From Flaccisagitta enflata (lineage: Eukaryota; Chaetognatha; Sagittoidea; Aphragmophora), in the NCBI GenBank assembly GCA_965153355.1, contig OZ231126.1, positions 21,824,001 through 21,888,000 of the forward strand: a DNA stretch of 64,000 nt. The letters run 5' to 3'. Shown in pieces: positions 27,059 to 42,840 of this stretch (position 1 is the stretch's first letter; each line of letters begins with the position of its first letter). The position numbers were made by a program, and so were the translations under genes. The notes below the pieces were generated by a model that worked only from the letters and a program-made list of their open reading frames with translations, was not told where the DNA came from and searched no databases.

Positions 27059-27339
27059 CACTGTCTCTTTGTTTGATACAGCCAACATATCCGCATCTGT
27101 TTCCCCATTTTCCCCACCAATCGGCCTCCCCACCAGTCGGCCTTCCCCACCAGCCCCCCCCCCCCCACCAGTCGGCCTCTCCATTCTAAATCCTCATCTA
27201 GTTTCTCGTTTTCGTCGTTTTTCTTGCTTTACTTTCTCTCTCTTTGCTTTTAATCATTTTTTCCCTCTTTAGTCTTTCTCAAAGGCTCATTTGCTGACGA
27301 CTCAGAGGTTCCCGACGCCGCTGCCGCCGACAGTTCCGC

Positions 27340-27610
27340 CGCCGCCGCCGCCTCCACAGTCATCGTCATCGTCATCGTCATCGTCATCATGCCGTCGTCG
27401 TCCTTGTGCCATTCATCATCGTCGTTTTTGGCGTCTCTTTCGATCTTCTCGTTACCATCATAGTTTCAGTCTTTGTCGTCTATTTCGTCTCATCGTCGTC
27501 ATCATCACCTTTATCGTTGTCATTGACGTCGACATTGTCATCGTCATCATCGTCATTGTCATTTTTTCGTTGTCACTGACGTCGTCCACGTCATCATCGG
27601 TCATCGCTAA
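27340..27610. repeat. degenerate (ATC/GTC) trinucleotide tract
   Basis: CCGCCGCCG, then TCATCG repeats and degenerate GTCATC. Confidence 0.8.
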
Positions 27611-28575
27611 ATATCATAGTATATACGTCGCAGCTTTTCCATAAATCCATCCGTTTGTCCGTCCGTACTTCCTTTGTTCCCGTTTGGTCATTTTCTTCCG
27701 TCAGACTTTTCTATCTGTCAGTCAGACTTACGTTTTTTTATAGTCAGACTTTTATATCTGACCCTACGTTTTATCTGTATATCTCTCTGTTAAGTCTGTC
27801 CAATCTGTTGTTCATCTTTTCTGCTGATCTCACTGGTTTTTCAGATCCATCCATTCATCAATCGATTTGTTAGTCTCCTTTGTCCGTCTTCCAATCTCAC
27901 CTATGAGTCCACCCTCCCTTCTGCCCCTCTGTCCCTCTCCATCTATCCAACCACTTATCCGTTTCCTTTATATATATTCCCATCCATCTATCCATTTTTA
28001 GTCACCTGCTACGCGACTCTACACCCCGCTATGTCGGTCCGTCGGTCCGTCGGTCCGTCGGTCAGTCCGTCGGTTGGTTGGTCGGTTGGTTGGTTGGTTG
28101 GTCCCCTTTTGGGCAGCGGCCCCCAGTCAGAGCCGATGACTTATCCAGCAGATACAAATTTTCATTTCCTCCTCCTCCTCCTCCTCCCTACCCTCCCCCC
28201 CAGCCTCCAGGCCCATTTCTCAGACTGGAGGCCTATATCCCAGCCTCGAGGCCCAAATTCCAGTCTTGAGGCCCAAATCCCACCCTCAAGGCCCAAATCC
28301 CAATCCCAAGGCCCAGATTCCACTCTCTAGGGATTTGGGCCTTAAGACTGGGATTTGGGCCTCAAGGCTGGGATATGTGCCTGCAGTCGGAGAAATGGGC
28401 CTGGAGGCTGAGGGGAGGGGGAGTGCGGAGAAGGAGGAGGAGGAGGAGAAGGAGGCGAAAATTCCCCATATGTGTGAAAGCATAGGTCATCGACCCCTTC
28501 GGGGCCGCTGCCCTGCTCCCTCCTCAACTTCAACCACAACCTACTTAAGCAGGGCACGGGTCAGGCGTGCTTTTT

Positions 28576-29196
28576 GGGCAGCGGCCCCAAAGGGCCGATG
28601 TCCTGTAGGACACAGGGGGATTTTGACGTCCGTCCTTCCGTCCTTCCGTCCTCCGTCTCTTCACTTCCTGTCCTTCCGTCCTTCCGTCCGTCCGTCCCTC
28701 CTTGGCCTCAATTTTGCTCTCTCAGGCCTGATTTTGGCCTGATTTTGGCCTGATTTGGGCCCTCTGAGCCATCAGAATAGGCTGTATAGCCCTTTCAGAC
28801 CTCAATTTAGCCCTTGAGACCTTAAATCAGCTCTCCATACCTCATATCTGCCCTCCAGACCTCAAATTAGCCCTCCATACCCCAAATCCACCCTCAAGGC
28901 CTCAAATCAGCTCTTTCGGCCTCAAATTTAACCTCTGGGCCTCAAGCCTGCCCCTCAAACCTCAAATCTACTCTTTAAAACCTAATTCTGCCCTCCAGGC
29001 TTCAAACCCACCTTTAATGACCTCTATCCATCTTCTCAGACCTAATATACCCCAGGACGTCTCGAAATTCCCCCCTGTGTCCTACAGGACATCGGCCCTT
29101 TGGGGCCGCTGCCCTGCTCTCTCTCCACTACTTCACTTGATCACTCCAAGCAGGGCATCGGGTACCGCTGACCATGTGCGATCCTTGGATGACTAG
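28576..29196 (+). mobile_element. B1 element, innermost in the nest
   Basis: It starts GGGCAGCGGCCCCAAAGGGC, then CGATGTCCTGTAGGACACAG and GGGGATTTTGACG. A (GTCC/TTCC)n stretch at 28627-28700 and a core of about 21-27-bp CCTCAAATC-type units follow. The inverted block CCCCTGTGTCCTACAGGACA, GGGGCCGCTGCCC and the B1 tail GGGTACCGCTGACCATGTGC, GATCCTTGGATGACTAGT end it. Its left end abuts the T run of the hAT-like left TIR. Confidence 0.87.
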
Positions 29197-29789
29197 TTCT
29201 TCTTTCCCTCCGAGTAGCATTTATTTTCCCTTAAGATCTTCCGACTTGTCCATCACACTCTTGGGCTAAGGCTAGTTACATGTTCTACATGCAGTGTTCT
29301 TCATGTCTTGTCTTCTTTGACTTTGTCTTTGTCTTCCTCTCAACTTGAGCGACGATATCATACAGAGACATGTTACGTCTTTCCATTTCTTAAAACCATT
29401 GTGAGGAGATGATTTGCATATTGCAGTAGCAAGGTTTCTTCTAGTATTCAAAATGATTTAATGTCGTCTCAGATCTATCAATACTCAACTTCACTGTATT
29501 TTGCTTCTTAAAATTACTTAAAATAAGTCCAGGATTGATATGATCGGTTAAATTATGTTACATTAAGATATGTTTGTGAGGATTGTTCGTTGTCTCATTT
29601 TCAAACTTAACAATTGGATGGCAAACCAAGCTTGACTGCTTGCAGAAAAAATTCAAAGCGCAAACCTTCTGGATTACCTTCCGGGGGCATTTTTGGATGG
29701 CGAGGGATCTATCTCGTTTGGAAATTTTTGGGAGATTGGAGGTAGTCTTAGAGATTGAAGGGAGTGTGATCATGTGAATGGGGTGGAAG

Positions 29790-29930
29790 CATAACAATGT
29801 TTCTCATTTTTTTCTTTCCTCTAACTTCTTCCTCATTTTCTTTTCTTTTTTTTCTTTTTTTCATCTTTTTTTTTCTTCTTCTTTTTTTTTCTTCTTCTTT
29901 TTTTTTTTCTTCTTCACTTTTTTTCTGAGA
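29790..29930. repeat. T/TTC-rich low-complexity tract
   Basis: It lies inside the hAT-like element: TTTTTCTTCTTC variants. Confidence 0.8.
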
Positions 29931-30162
29931 TCTTCCGAGAGGTGCCCATATCATTCCGAGTAGCGGCGCTACTCGCTACTCCATAAAAAGCACGCCTGGC
30001 ACGGGTACCGCTGACCATCTAACGCTTTTGCGACTATTACTTTTTCGGCGTTTTCTATCTTTTTGGGCATACGGCTCCTGCCCAGATGCCCTAGTGACCT
30101 TCTCCGGCACTGCTTCTGCCCACCCGCACGCGACTAGGGTGGCCGTGTATCTGGCCTTGTTT

Positions 30163-30841
30163 TTTCTTTCATCCTCCTCTTAGTCCGTTCACCCAACTGC
30201 TTCCGATCTCGGACGAAGCCGTCTCTCGTCATAACGAGGGTATATCGTCATTAATCCTGATACTCTAGGTGTGGAAATCTGACGGGAGTGCCGCGACGCT
30301 TGCGGCAGCGCACTGAATGCTAAATGAAACAGTAAGTGCAATGAGTGCTACAGAAAAGAAGGAAATCTCCATCTTGGTTAATTCTTTGATACAAAATACG
30401 AAATACCATTTGTGGATACCGACAAGAGGAAACATTGGAAATTATTTGCTTATGTTAGAGACTTTCCAAAAAGTCAGATTGTAACATTACACTGTACAGT
30501 TACTGTATCCGAAATTCCACAATTATGCCAAAGATACTCTTACCCTACTTTTTTGATGATTTTATTCTACATCAACATTTTGCGCACAGCGCAGCGGCGA
30601 CAACGAATACGACGTAAATGGCAAAGGCTTCAGAAGCAGGCTCAATCGCGGCGACAGCAGTAATCACTTCTGGGGAGAACGTTGAATTAGAAAACACGGC
30701 AATAGTGACAAATGCAACAGCCAGCGCACGAGTTATTCAACGGTCCATTTTATCATGACTCTTGAGTTAGCACTTTGCACAATGCTTGCAAGCTGGCGTA
30801 CAAGGCATTGATTACTTGCTGGTAGGTATTTGCATGTAGAG
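30163..30841. other. unassigned sequence
   Basis: A frame of 83 codons here (30412-30663) has an Arg/Gln-rich C-terminus but no recognisable domain, so I do not call it. Confidence 0.45.
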
Positions 30842-31474
30842 TAGCCTGTACCTAAATGACAAAAAGCAATAAAATCAACATACTATGAGCAGATCATGTT
30901 GTGGGACTGTCTCAGGCTTCTATTGAAATCAATATTGGCTTTGAAATTCTACTTTTAGGTGGCCGCGTCTTACCTTCTATAAAACCTACCCCGATAGGAA
31001 ATCCAAAATTTCAAAGTTCTTGAATTCCAATTATGACTGCAGATTTGGAATCTGCAGAAAAAAAATGTTTTCCTTTTTTTTATATTCCAATTAGAAGGTG
31101 GTCAAAAGTGCTGTCAAATATCGCGAAACATACCTTTCATTTTAATTTCTTTGTAAAATCATTGAACTTACCTTTTTTAAAACTCTTAAGCGTGGATTTT
31201 GATAATGATCCCAAAGGAATTTTTGAAAAAAGAAAAGCACTTTCAACAGACAGTTTTTCATGCAGATTTCAAATCTGCAGTCAAAATTTGATTTTAGCAA
31301 TTTGAAATTTTTAGTTTCCTATTGACCCTTGAGAAGTTCAAGGTAAGGCGCGGCAACCAAGATGTAAACTTTTAAAGCTGAAAATGATGACAATAGAAGC
31401 CCAAGACAGCTCCACAACATGAACTGCTCGTAGAATTTCGATTTTTTTGGTTTTAGTCATTTCAGTACAGGCTA
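30842..31474. mobile_element. TA-flanked foldback element, GCCTGTAC-type termini
   Basis: Left end GCCTGTACCTAAATGAC matches the right end read inward, GCCTGTACTGAAATGAC. The arms continue with paired GAGCAGATCATGTTGTGG/CCACAACATGAACTGCTC and GCTTCTATTG/CAATAGAAGC blocks, and further in with CTGCAGATTTGGAATCTGCA-like motifs. TA flanks both ends. No coding capacity. Confidence 0.82.
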
Positions 31475-33520
<2,046 letters not shown>

Positions 33521-33652
33521 TGTCGCTTCGTCTTTGCATGTCGCGTCAAAGACCATAATTCAGACTGCCTTCTTGTTTATTCCCGGTTTTACTTTGTTTA
33601 TCCACCCAATACGCTTTTTGTTTTGCCACTTGGCGTCCCAACGTCGTTTATC

Positions 33653-34311
<659 letters not shown>

Positions 34312-34314
34312 TTG

Positions 34315-34346
<32 letters not shown>

Positions 34347-34640
34347 AGAAGAAGAAGAAGAAGAAGAAGAAGAAGAAGAAGAAGAAGAAAAAGAAAAAGA
34401 AAAAGAAAAAGAAGAAGAAGAAGAAGAAGAAGAAGAAGAAGAAGAAGAAGAAGAAGAAGAAGAAGAAGAAGAAGAAGAAGAAGAAGAAGAAAAAAAGAAG
34501 AAGAAGAAGAAGAAGAAGAAGAAGAAGAAGAAGAAGAAGAAGAAGAAGAAGAAGAAGAAGAAGAAGAAAAAGAAAAAGAAAAAGAAGAAGAAGAAGAAAA
34601 AGAAGAAGAAGAAGAAGAAGAAGAAGGAGTGAGAGAGAAA
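34312..34640. repeat. (GAA)n array with (GAAAAA)n blocks
   Basis: About 105 purine-only triplets, with GAAAAA hexamer blocks near 34387-34412 and 34567-34585. Poly-Glu, poly-Lys, poly-Arg, poly-Phe and poly-Ser frames are translations of it. Long GAA tracts of this kind can form triplex DNA (established for (GAA)n in general). Confidence 0.98.

Positions 34641-36242
<1,602 letters not shown>

Positions 36243-36336
<94 letters not shown>
36243..36336. repeat. (GA)n microsatellite
   Basis: About 47 units. Confidence 0.98.
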
Positions 36337-36337
<1 letters not shown>

Positions 36338-37056
36338 ACCACCGTGTACCATAGTCGCTTCCCTCCATAGCTTCGACCGTCACTACCGCCTCTTATGGTT
36401 ATACCACCACTGCCGCCATCTACACCCCGACGTTTCCACCACCACCACCGCCGTCGCCTCCGCCTCCGTTACCGCCACTGCCACCGCCACTGCCTCCGCC
36501 ACCGCCACCGCAACGCCCAGATAAGAACAACATCCGCCAGAGATTTATTGGGAAACCACCGCAGTGAGAGAGGGAGAGAGTCTGCGGTGGCGGTGGCAGT
36601 GGCGGCGTCGGCGACGATGGCGCTGCGGCGTCACGCGGCGACGCAGCGCCATTCGCAGTGGTGGCAGCAACGGCAGCAGCGCCATTTTAGTTATGAAAAT
36701 TGTACCGATAGCGCGAAACAGACGGCGCGAAATGGAGAATCAAAACCGGAAACGACGACCGCAACATTTGGCAAACACGAGAGAGGGATTTGGTGGGAGA
36801 AGGGTTTGGGGCGATGGGATAACCTTATAACGTGAGAAAAGGGGGAAAAGTCAGATTCTATCTGATGGGCATCGGAAGTTAAATGGACATCAGAATTATT
36901 TCATTAACGAGTGTTCGTTAGAGAAAGGGTGATGAGTGATGACGAAGACTTTCCAAGATGAATCGGCATCGGATGGTATCAGGATTCTGGGAAAGATTCG
37001 TGGTAAGTGCAGCAAGGGTGAGGACGGTGTTCCCCGACGTGTAATAAAATATTTGC
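36337..37056. other. CpG- and CCACCG-rich unassigned segment
   Basis: CCACCG/GCCACC repeats (36430-36515) are followed by GGTGGCGGTGGC repeats and a hairpin at 36616-36651. Its arms are ATGGCGCTGCGGCG and CGACGCAGCGCCAT, one mismatch. A plus-strand frame of 146 codons is His/Arg-rich, with no domain I recognise. A GC-rich promoter or first exon is possible but unsupported. Confidence 0.4.
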
Positions 37057-37492
37057 TACAGTATGATCTTTTTTCAAATGAAACAAAAGATGACGACATA
37101 ACAACAGAACTGATAGACATGCTCAAATTCTGAAAAGAGTGTCTGAAAGAATATGTTTTGGCATTTGTTTGTGCCAAATCTTAGCTTTTGGTATCAAGTA
37201 GTTTAGCTTCAATATACATATAAAGTGAAAATGTCAATTTCTCCTTGGTTCTATTTTCACAACAACATTTTTTCACTGGTTTTGGTAAAAGAAATCAGTG
37301 ATTTTGAATTATACATAATCTGACTTCAAAAAGAAATTGAGGCTAAACTACTTGAGACCTAATGCTAAAATTTGGCACGAATAAATGCCAAAACCTACTC
37401 TTTCAGGTGTTTTTTTTCAAAATTTGATAACGTTGATTCCTTTTCAAATTATGTTGTCATCTTTCGTTTCATTTGAGAAAAATCATACTGTA
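37057..37492. mobile_element. TA-flanked foldback element (family D)
   Basis: Left end CAGTATGATCTTTTTTCAAA and right end, read inward, CAGTATGATTTTTCTCAAAT. The arms of about 165 bp include ATGAAACRAAAGATGACRAC and TTTTGGCATTTRTTYGTGCC paired blocks. TA borders both ends. A partial relative lies at 61633-61800. Confidence 0.82.
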
Positions 37493-38468
37493 TGATATGG
37501 GTAAGAGGGATTTGGATAAGAATAAATATAAGGAAGACACATTATGTGGTGCCTCATTCTTCAACATGCCTGTTTATTATTGTTAAGTAGCCATTCGGTC
37601 TTCAACCCGACTTTTGAGAGCGTAATTGGCTTCCTTCGGCTCGTCTTCTTCTCAGTACGATTTCGTCATTTCGACGGCAGCAAAGATCAATCTTCTCCGC
37701 TTCTCACATTTCTTTGTGTCTGGGGAGAGTGCACACTAGAAATCTAAAAACGCAGGCAATGACATTTTTTGATTCTACAAGCTTTTTTGGCCTGATTTGA
37801 AAACTCCTCTCCGGCGCCCAAATCTTATCATTAACACGAACACTGTGTAAATAAACAGCTTGACCACATGCTTTGAGAACTGAATCAAATCTACAATTTG
37901 ATTTTGAAAATCATGTTGGAACAACATGAAATGAAAACTATTCATTGCAGAGGACTTTGCAAAACACTTCCATCTTTTCCTAAACCTGAACGCGTACGTA
38001 CTCAACGTGCGTGTGCGTATGTGTGTGTTTCTTTCTCTCGTTCCCTCTTGGCGGTCCATTGTTGCGATTAAAGTGCCGGATTTGGTTTAGTTTATGCGTT
38101 GGTGGTTTGACCTCGAGAAAATAGAGATTCAGATTCTGACACTCAATTCTCTCCGCGGGAAAGTAAACAAAGAAAAAGGGGGCGTGACCGCCAGATGGAA
38201 GAGCTGTAAAAATGGCGGAGCACAGACAGAAAAAAGACCCTTAAATGACGCCTCTTTCCTTTTTTATCAAAATCAGGAGAGTAAAAAACGAATAAAAAGA
38301 ATACATTGTCGAGATACAATTTGTTTATCCAGGGGAAAAAACAGGAACAAGAACGTACCCACTGTCTTCGAATCTTAGCATCGTCTCTGCAATTGTTCGA
38401 TGGCATGAATTTCGTTACTTGGTAGAAAAAAGGTAAAGAAATCAAAAGGCCTTCACGATGATGGTTTT
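37493..38468. other. unassigned sequence
   Basis: A phrase TGATTCTACAAGCTTTTT at about 37773 recurs at 56234. No gene seen. Confidence 0.4.
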
Positions 38469-38669
38469 TAGTTGCGGACACGCAACTCTATAAGAGGCTT
38501 TGTCCGTCCATCCGTCGGTCTGTTGGTCCGTATATCCGTCGGCATGAGTCGAAAAGTGGGAAAACATGAGAAAAAAAACAAGCGTTCTAGAACATTTTTA
38601 GTTGCGGACAGTTGCATTTGCGCCCCTGCCCACCCGTCCGCAACTGATGGCCGTGTATCTGGCCTTGTT
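38469..38669 (+). mobile_element. A element with internal duplication of its start (A6)
   Basis: The hairpin GTTGCGGACACGCAAC, CTCTATAAGAGGCTTTGTCC, a GTCC/GGTC run and AGTCGAAAAGTGGGAAAAC are followed by a second partial start, TTTTTAGTTGCGGACAGTTG, at about 38596. This replaces the usual CGCGCATTT. Then come GCCCCTGCCCACCCGTCCGC and the end CCGTGTATCTGGCCTTGTT. Confidence 0.88.
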
Positions 38670-38860
38670 AACACAAAGGATCCTTGACACTGCACTCGTC
38701 AGTTCGAGTTTGAATGTTGAGGGTAATCGATAATTTGAAAGTTCATTCTAAATGACCAAGTCACTCATTTTGATCAAATGCAAGATTCACCAGCGCTTTC
38801 GCTGAGTTGCAAACCGTTTTCTGGCCAGCTTTAAATAGAACAAATCAATTCTTTTATTGC

Positions 38861-39455
38861 TAACAATGGCCAAAAAAAAACCGGACGCTGTTTTTTCATC
38901 AAGGATTGCTCAGTAACTAAGAAAGATAAACCCTTAAAATCCATGATGGTTTCAAAGAGCTTCAAAATATCTTTCATTTGAGCTCTCACAGAACATTGTA
39001 GCTTCAGAACTTTAGAAGTTATGATGCTTTAAAGATAACCACTCAGAAATCTCGAATCTGGAATCAATCTTTTTAGAGTAACCAACTTTGAATTAATATA
39101 GCTTGTAAACAAATAAGAATCATGATTTCTGCTTGATTCCATCTTGTAGAGAATTAGTAATACCTCAATTTTATCTTGAATTTCATTCCATTTATTTGAT
39201 TTCTTTATTGTACACAATATGTGAAACAAAAAAAGTCTCATTGTCAGGCACAGTAATTTGCTTCCAAGAAAATGGGTGTTGAATTTCAATCTTATGTCAT
39301 TTCAAAACGACTTAAGCTCTAAGTTTCTGCTTGGTCTAGATTTGTAGAGTTTTTGAAGCTCTTTAAAATGCTCATGGATTTTAAGTAAAAAGTATGTGCA
39401 GTATTCAGTCAATCATGAAAAACTGAGCGTCCGGTTTTTATTTTGGCCACTGTTA
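38861..39455. mobile_element. TA-flanked foldback element (family G), copy 1
   Basis: Left end ACAATGGCCAAAAAAAAACC and right end, read inward, ACAGTGGCCAAAATAAAAAC both continue CCGGACGCT. TA borders both ends. The interior shares AAAATCCATGA, AAAGAGCTTCAAAATATC and CATGATT motifs with the second copy at 55470-56065. No transposase frame is present. Confidence 0.85.
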
Positions 39456-39587
39456 CTTTATTTCACTAGTCTTTTCATCCGCAGAGACGCATTTTTCTAT
39501 AATAAGCATTCTTTTTTATTGGGAAAAAAATCGAAAAATGTTTTTCGATTTTTTGAGTTTCGCTTAGGAATTAATTTTTTCCATTTC

Positions 39588-40990
39588 CGCTTGAGGGAGA
39601 GGGAAGGAGAGGAAGGAGGGAGAGGGAGGGAGGGAGAGGTGAAGGAGAGAGGGTGGGGGAAGGAGACAGAGAGAGTGAGGTAGAGAGGGAGGGAAGGAGG
39701 GAGGGAGGGAGAAGAAGAGAGGGAGGAAGAGGGAGGGAGGGGAGGGAGAGGGGGAGGGAAATGGAATGAGAGAGGGAGGGAGGGAGGGAGAGAAGGAGGG
39801 AGAGAGAGTGAAAGGTAGACAGGGAGGGAAAGAGGGAGGAAAAGAGGGAGGGAGGGAGGGAGAGAGGGAGAGAGGGAGGAGGTAGAGCGGGAAGGAGGAA
39901 GGGAGGGAGAGAGGAAAGTAGAGAGGGACAGAGACAGTGAAGGAGGGAGAGAGGGAGGGAGAGAGGAAGGGAGAGAGGGGGGAGGGAGAGAGGAAGGAGG
40001 AGAGAGGGAGGGAATAGTCGCAAAAGCGTTAGATGGTCAGCGGTACCCGTTGCCCCTATGTGAGTATATGTGGGTGTGTGATGGTGAGAGGGGCAGCGGC
40101 CCCAAAGGGACCGATGACCTATGCTTGGTGAGTTTTGATGCTCTAGGATTGAATTTGAGCCTCAAGGCTGCGATTTGAGCCATGAAGCTGTGATTTGAGC
40201 CTTGAGGCTGCAATTTGAGCCTTGAGGCTGCAACTTGAGCCTCAAGGCTGGGATTTGAGGCTTGAGGCTGGGATTTGAGGCTTGAGGCTGGGATTTGAGG
40301 CCTTAGGCTGGGAGATGACCCTCAAGGCTGGGATTTGAGTCTCTAGGCTATGATTTGAGCCATGAGACTACATTTGAGCCATGAGACTGTTATTTGAGCC
40401 TCGAGGCTGTGATTTGAGCTTGAGGCAGATTGAGGCTTTTATTGGGATTTGAGCCATAAGGCTGTGATTTGAGCCTTAAGGCTGAGATTTGAGACATGAG
40501 GCTGGGATTTGAGGCTTTAGGCCGGGATTTGAGCCTTGAGGCTGGGATGTGAGCCTTGAGGCTAGGATATGGGCCTCAAACTGGGATTTGAGCCTCAAGG
40601 TTGGGATTTGAGCCTCAAGGTTTGGATTTGAGCCTTATGTTGGGATTCCGCCTGAGGCTAGGATTTGAGCCTTGAGGCTAGAATTTGGGCCTCAAGACTA
40701 GGATTTGGGCCTCAAGGCTAGGATTAGGGTTCCAAGGCCAGGATATGAGCTTCAAAGGGGGTGGACGGAGAAGGAGAAGAAGGAAAAATTTCCCCTATGT
40801 GTGAAAGCATACGTCATCGGCCCCTTCGGGGCCGCTGCCCAAAAAGGGAGGGAGAGAGGGAGAGAAGAAAGAAGAGAGGGAGGGAGAGAGAGGGGGAGGG
40901 AGAGAGAGAGGGAGAGAGAGGGGGAGAGAGAGGGAGAGAGAGGGAGGGAGAAAGAGGGAAAGAGAAAAAAAAACATGCGCACAGAGAGAG

Positions 40991-41073
<83 letters not shown>

Positions 41074-41075
41074 CA
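39588..41075. repeat. GGGA/GAGG purine tract interrupted by a B3 element
   Basis: GGGAGGGAGAGA-type sequence at 39588-40014 resumes at 40841 and passes into perfect (GA)n at 40999-41070. The B3 element at 40016-40840 splits it. Reverse frames rich in Leu/Pro/Ser are artefacts. Confidence 0.85.
40016..40840 (-). mobile_element. B3 element with a long ~20-bp core
   Basis: On the given strand it reads ATAGTCGCAAAAGCG, TTAGATGGTCAGCGGTACCC and GGGCAGCGGCCCCAAAGGGA with CCGATGACCTATGC. About 30 units of GCCTCAAGGCTGGGATTTGA type follow (40140-40745), then TTTCCCCTATGTGTGAAAGC, GTCATCGGCCCCTTCGGGGC and CGCTGCCC next to AAAAA. This is the largest core of any B3 copy here. Confidence 0.87.
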
Positions 41076-41159
41076 GACAGAGAGACACATACACACACAC
41101 AGGCGCGTGAACGTAATGAGGAGAGAGAAAAAACTGAAAAAAACAAAAACAATCTTAAG

Positions 41160-41205
41160 ATTTTTTTCCGGTCGGCGAGAGCCGCCTTTACTGGTATGTT
41201 AGGTC
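41160..41205 (+). repeat. repeat C end-motif fragment
   Basis: TTTTTTCCGGTCGGCGAGAG followed by CCGCCTTTACTGGTA resembles the end of repeat C at 15211-15250 and 49720-49760, including the CGGC-GAGA-GCCG hairpin. Confidence 0.55.
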
Positions 41206-41363
41206 CAGTCAAATTTTATTGCAGCTGGAACTTCCTTAATTTTTTTTTCGGATTCTTGGTTGAAATGTTCTTAGCACATCAGTATTTTTTGTACTTTAAA
41301 TTAATTCTTAAACTTTGGCAAAATTTCAGCCTCATGTCCTTACTCAGAAACAAGTGTAAGGTG

Positions 41364-41365
<2 letters not shown>

Positions 41366-41397
<32 letters not shown>
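41366..41397. repeat. short (CT)n microsatellite
   Basis: About 16 units. Confidence 0.9.
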
Positions 41398-41399
<2 letters not shown>

Positions 41400-41621
41400 T
41401 CTCGCCAAAGTGGCTTTTAAAATAATAGGGAGAAAAGTAATTCAGAAAACGGAGACGCAGAAAAGTCAATCTTGAATATTTGAGACATTTATTTGACTAG
41501 CAATTACGTTTTCCTCATGAAATATCGCCATTGAGTAAATTAGATTGGGAGTAAAAGCGTCTTTAACTTCATCTCGAATACACAAGTTTCAATTTCAGAG
41601 AAAAAAAGAGAAATGAACTTG

Positions 41622-42439
<818 letters not shown>

Positions 42440-42440
<1 letters not shown>

Positions 42441-42840
42441 TACATCCCCTCCCAGAATTTGTCCTCACCAACCAAGATCCTAGCTTCCAGGCCTAGATCT
42501 CTGACTCTTGACCACTCATCATGGCCTCCAACACCCTGATTCTGGTCTTTGATGCCCATATTTTGGCCCCCCAGTTCCTAGTCTTGGCCCAGAGCTAAAT
42601 CCTGACCTCCCAGACCCAGATCTTTGCTTCTAAGACCCTGATCCTAGTCTCTGGTCTCTGGTCCTGGACAAACAGACAATTCATATGGACATCATCCCCT
42701 TTGGCTTTTAGAGGTTCATCATATTTGCGACTGCTGCCTTGCTATCACTCTTGATTTGAATCTCAATCCTCTGAGCAGGGTGCGGGTACTGCTGACTACA
42801 TACTGCATATACATCACGGTGTTTTCCAAAAAATCTTACG
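42440..42840. mobile_element. diverged B-like element
   Basis: CC-rich units (GACCTCCCAGACCCAGATC) precede GACATCATCCCCTTTGG and TTTGCGACTGCTGCC. A tail resembling B follows: TCTGAGCAGGGTGCGGGTAC, TGCTGACTACATA. It is much more diverged than the other B copies, and its right half was copied in the tandem duplication. Confidence 0.55.

Larger units (their letters stand above)
28562..29998. mobile_element. hAT-like non-autonomous element with exact 8-bp TSD
   Basis: Perfect 14-bp terminal inverted repeats CAGGCGTGCTTTTT/AAAAAGCACGCCTG are flanked by the direct duplication GCACGGGT (28554-28561 and 29999-30006). An 8-bp duplication and CAG-starting TIRs are typical of the hAT superfamily, although the fifth TIR base is not the usual G. 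GAGTAG subterminal motifs occur near 29212 and 29956-29982, including the hairpin GAGTAGCGGCGCTACTC. The interior has no transposase frame. A B1 element occupies its left side. Confidence 0.88.
28111..30037 (+). mobile_element. B3 element inserted in A5 and itself split by a hAT-like element
   Basis: The left part starts GGGCAGCGGCCC and has an altered left block (CAGTCAGAGCCGATGACTTA). A core of 20-bp units (CTTGAGGCCCAAATCCCAC), the right block CCCCATATGTGTGAAAGCAT and GGGGCCGCTGCCC follow, up to AAGCAGGGCACGGGT at 28561. The tail resumes at 29999 with the duplicated GCACGGGT, then ACCGCTGACCATCTAACGC and TTTTGCGACTAT at 30037. Both outer junctions are defined by comparison with the uninterrupted A copy. 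Confidence 0.88.
27999..30162 (+). mobile_element. A element (A5), host of a four-level nest
   Basis: The left part (27999-28110) has TAGTCACCTGCTACGCGACT, CTACACCCCGCTATGTCGG and (GGTT)n to CCCCTTTT. The right part (30038-30162) resumes TACTTTTTCGGCG and continues CATACGGCTCCTGCCCAGAT, GCCCACCCGCACGCGACTAG and the end CCGTGTATCTGGCCTTGTT. The uninterrupted relative at 61448-61633 reads CCCCTTTTTACTTTTTTGGCG-like across the junction. A B3 element therefore sits between T4 and T5, with no bases duplicated or lost. Confidence 0.9.

Noticed and set aside
40140-40745. CRISPR-like regular repeats
   Set aside because: Units are contiguous, diverged and about 20 bp, without unique spacers. They form a minisatellite core of a B3 element in a eukaryotic context.
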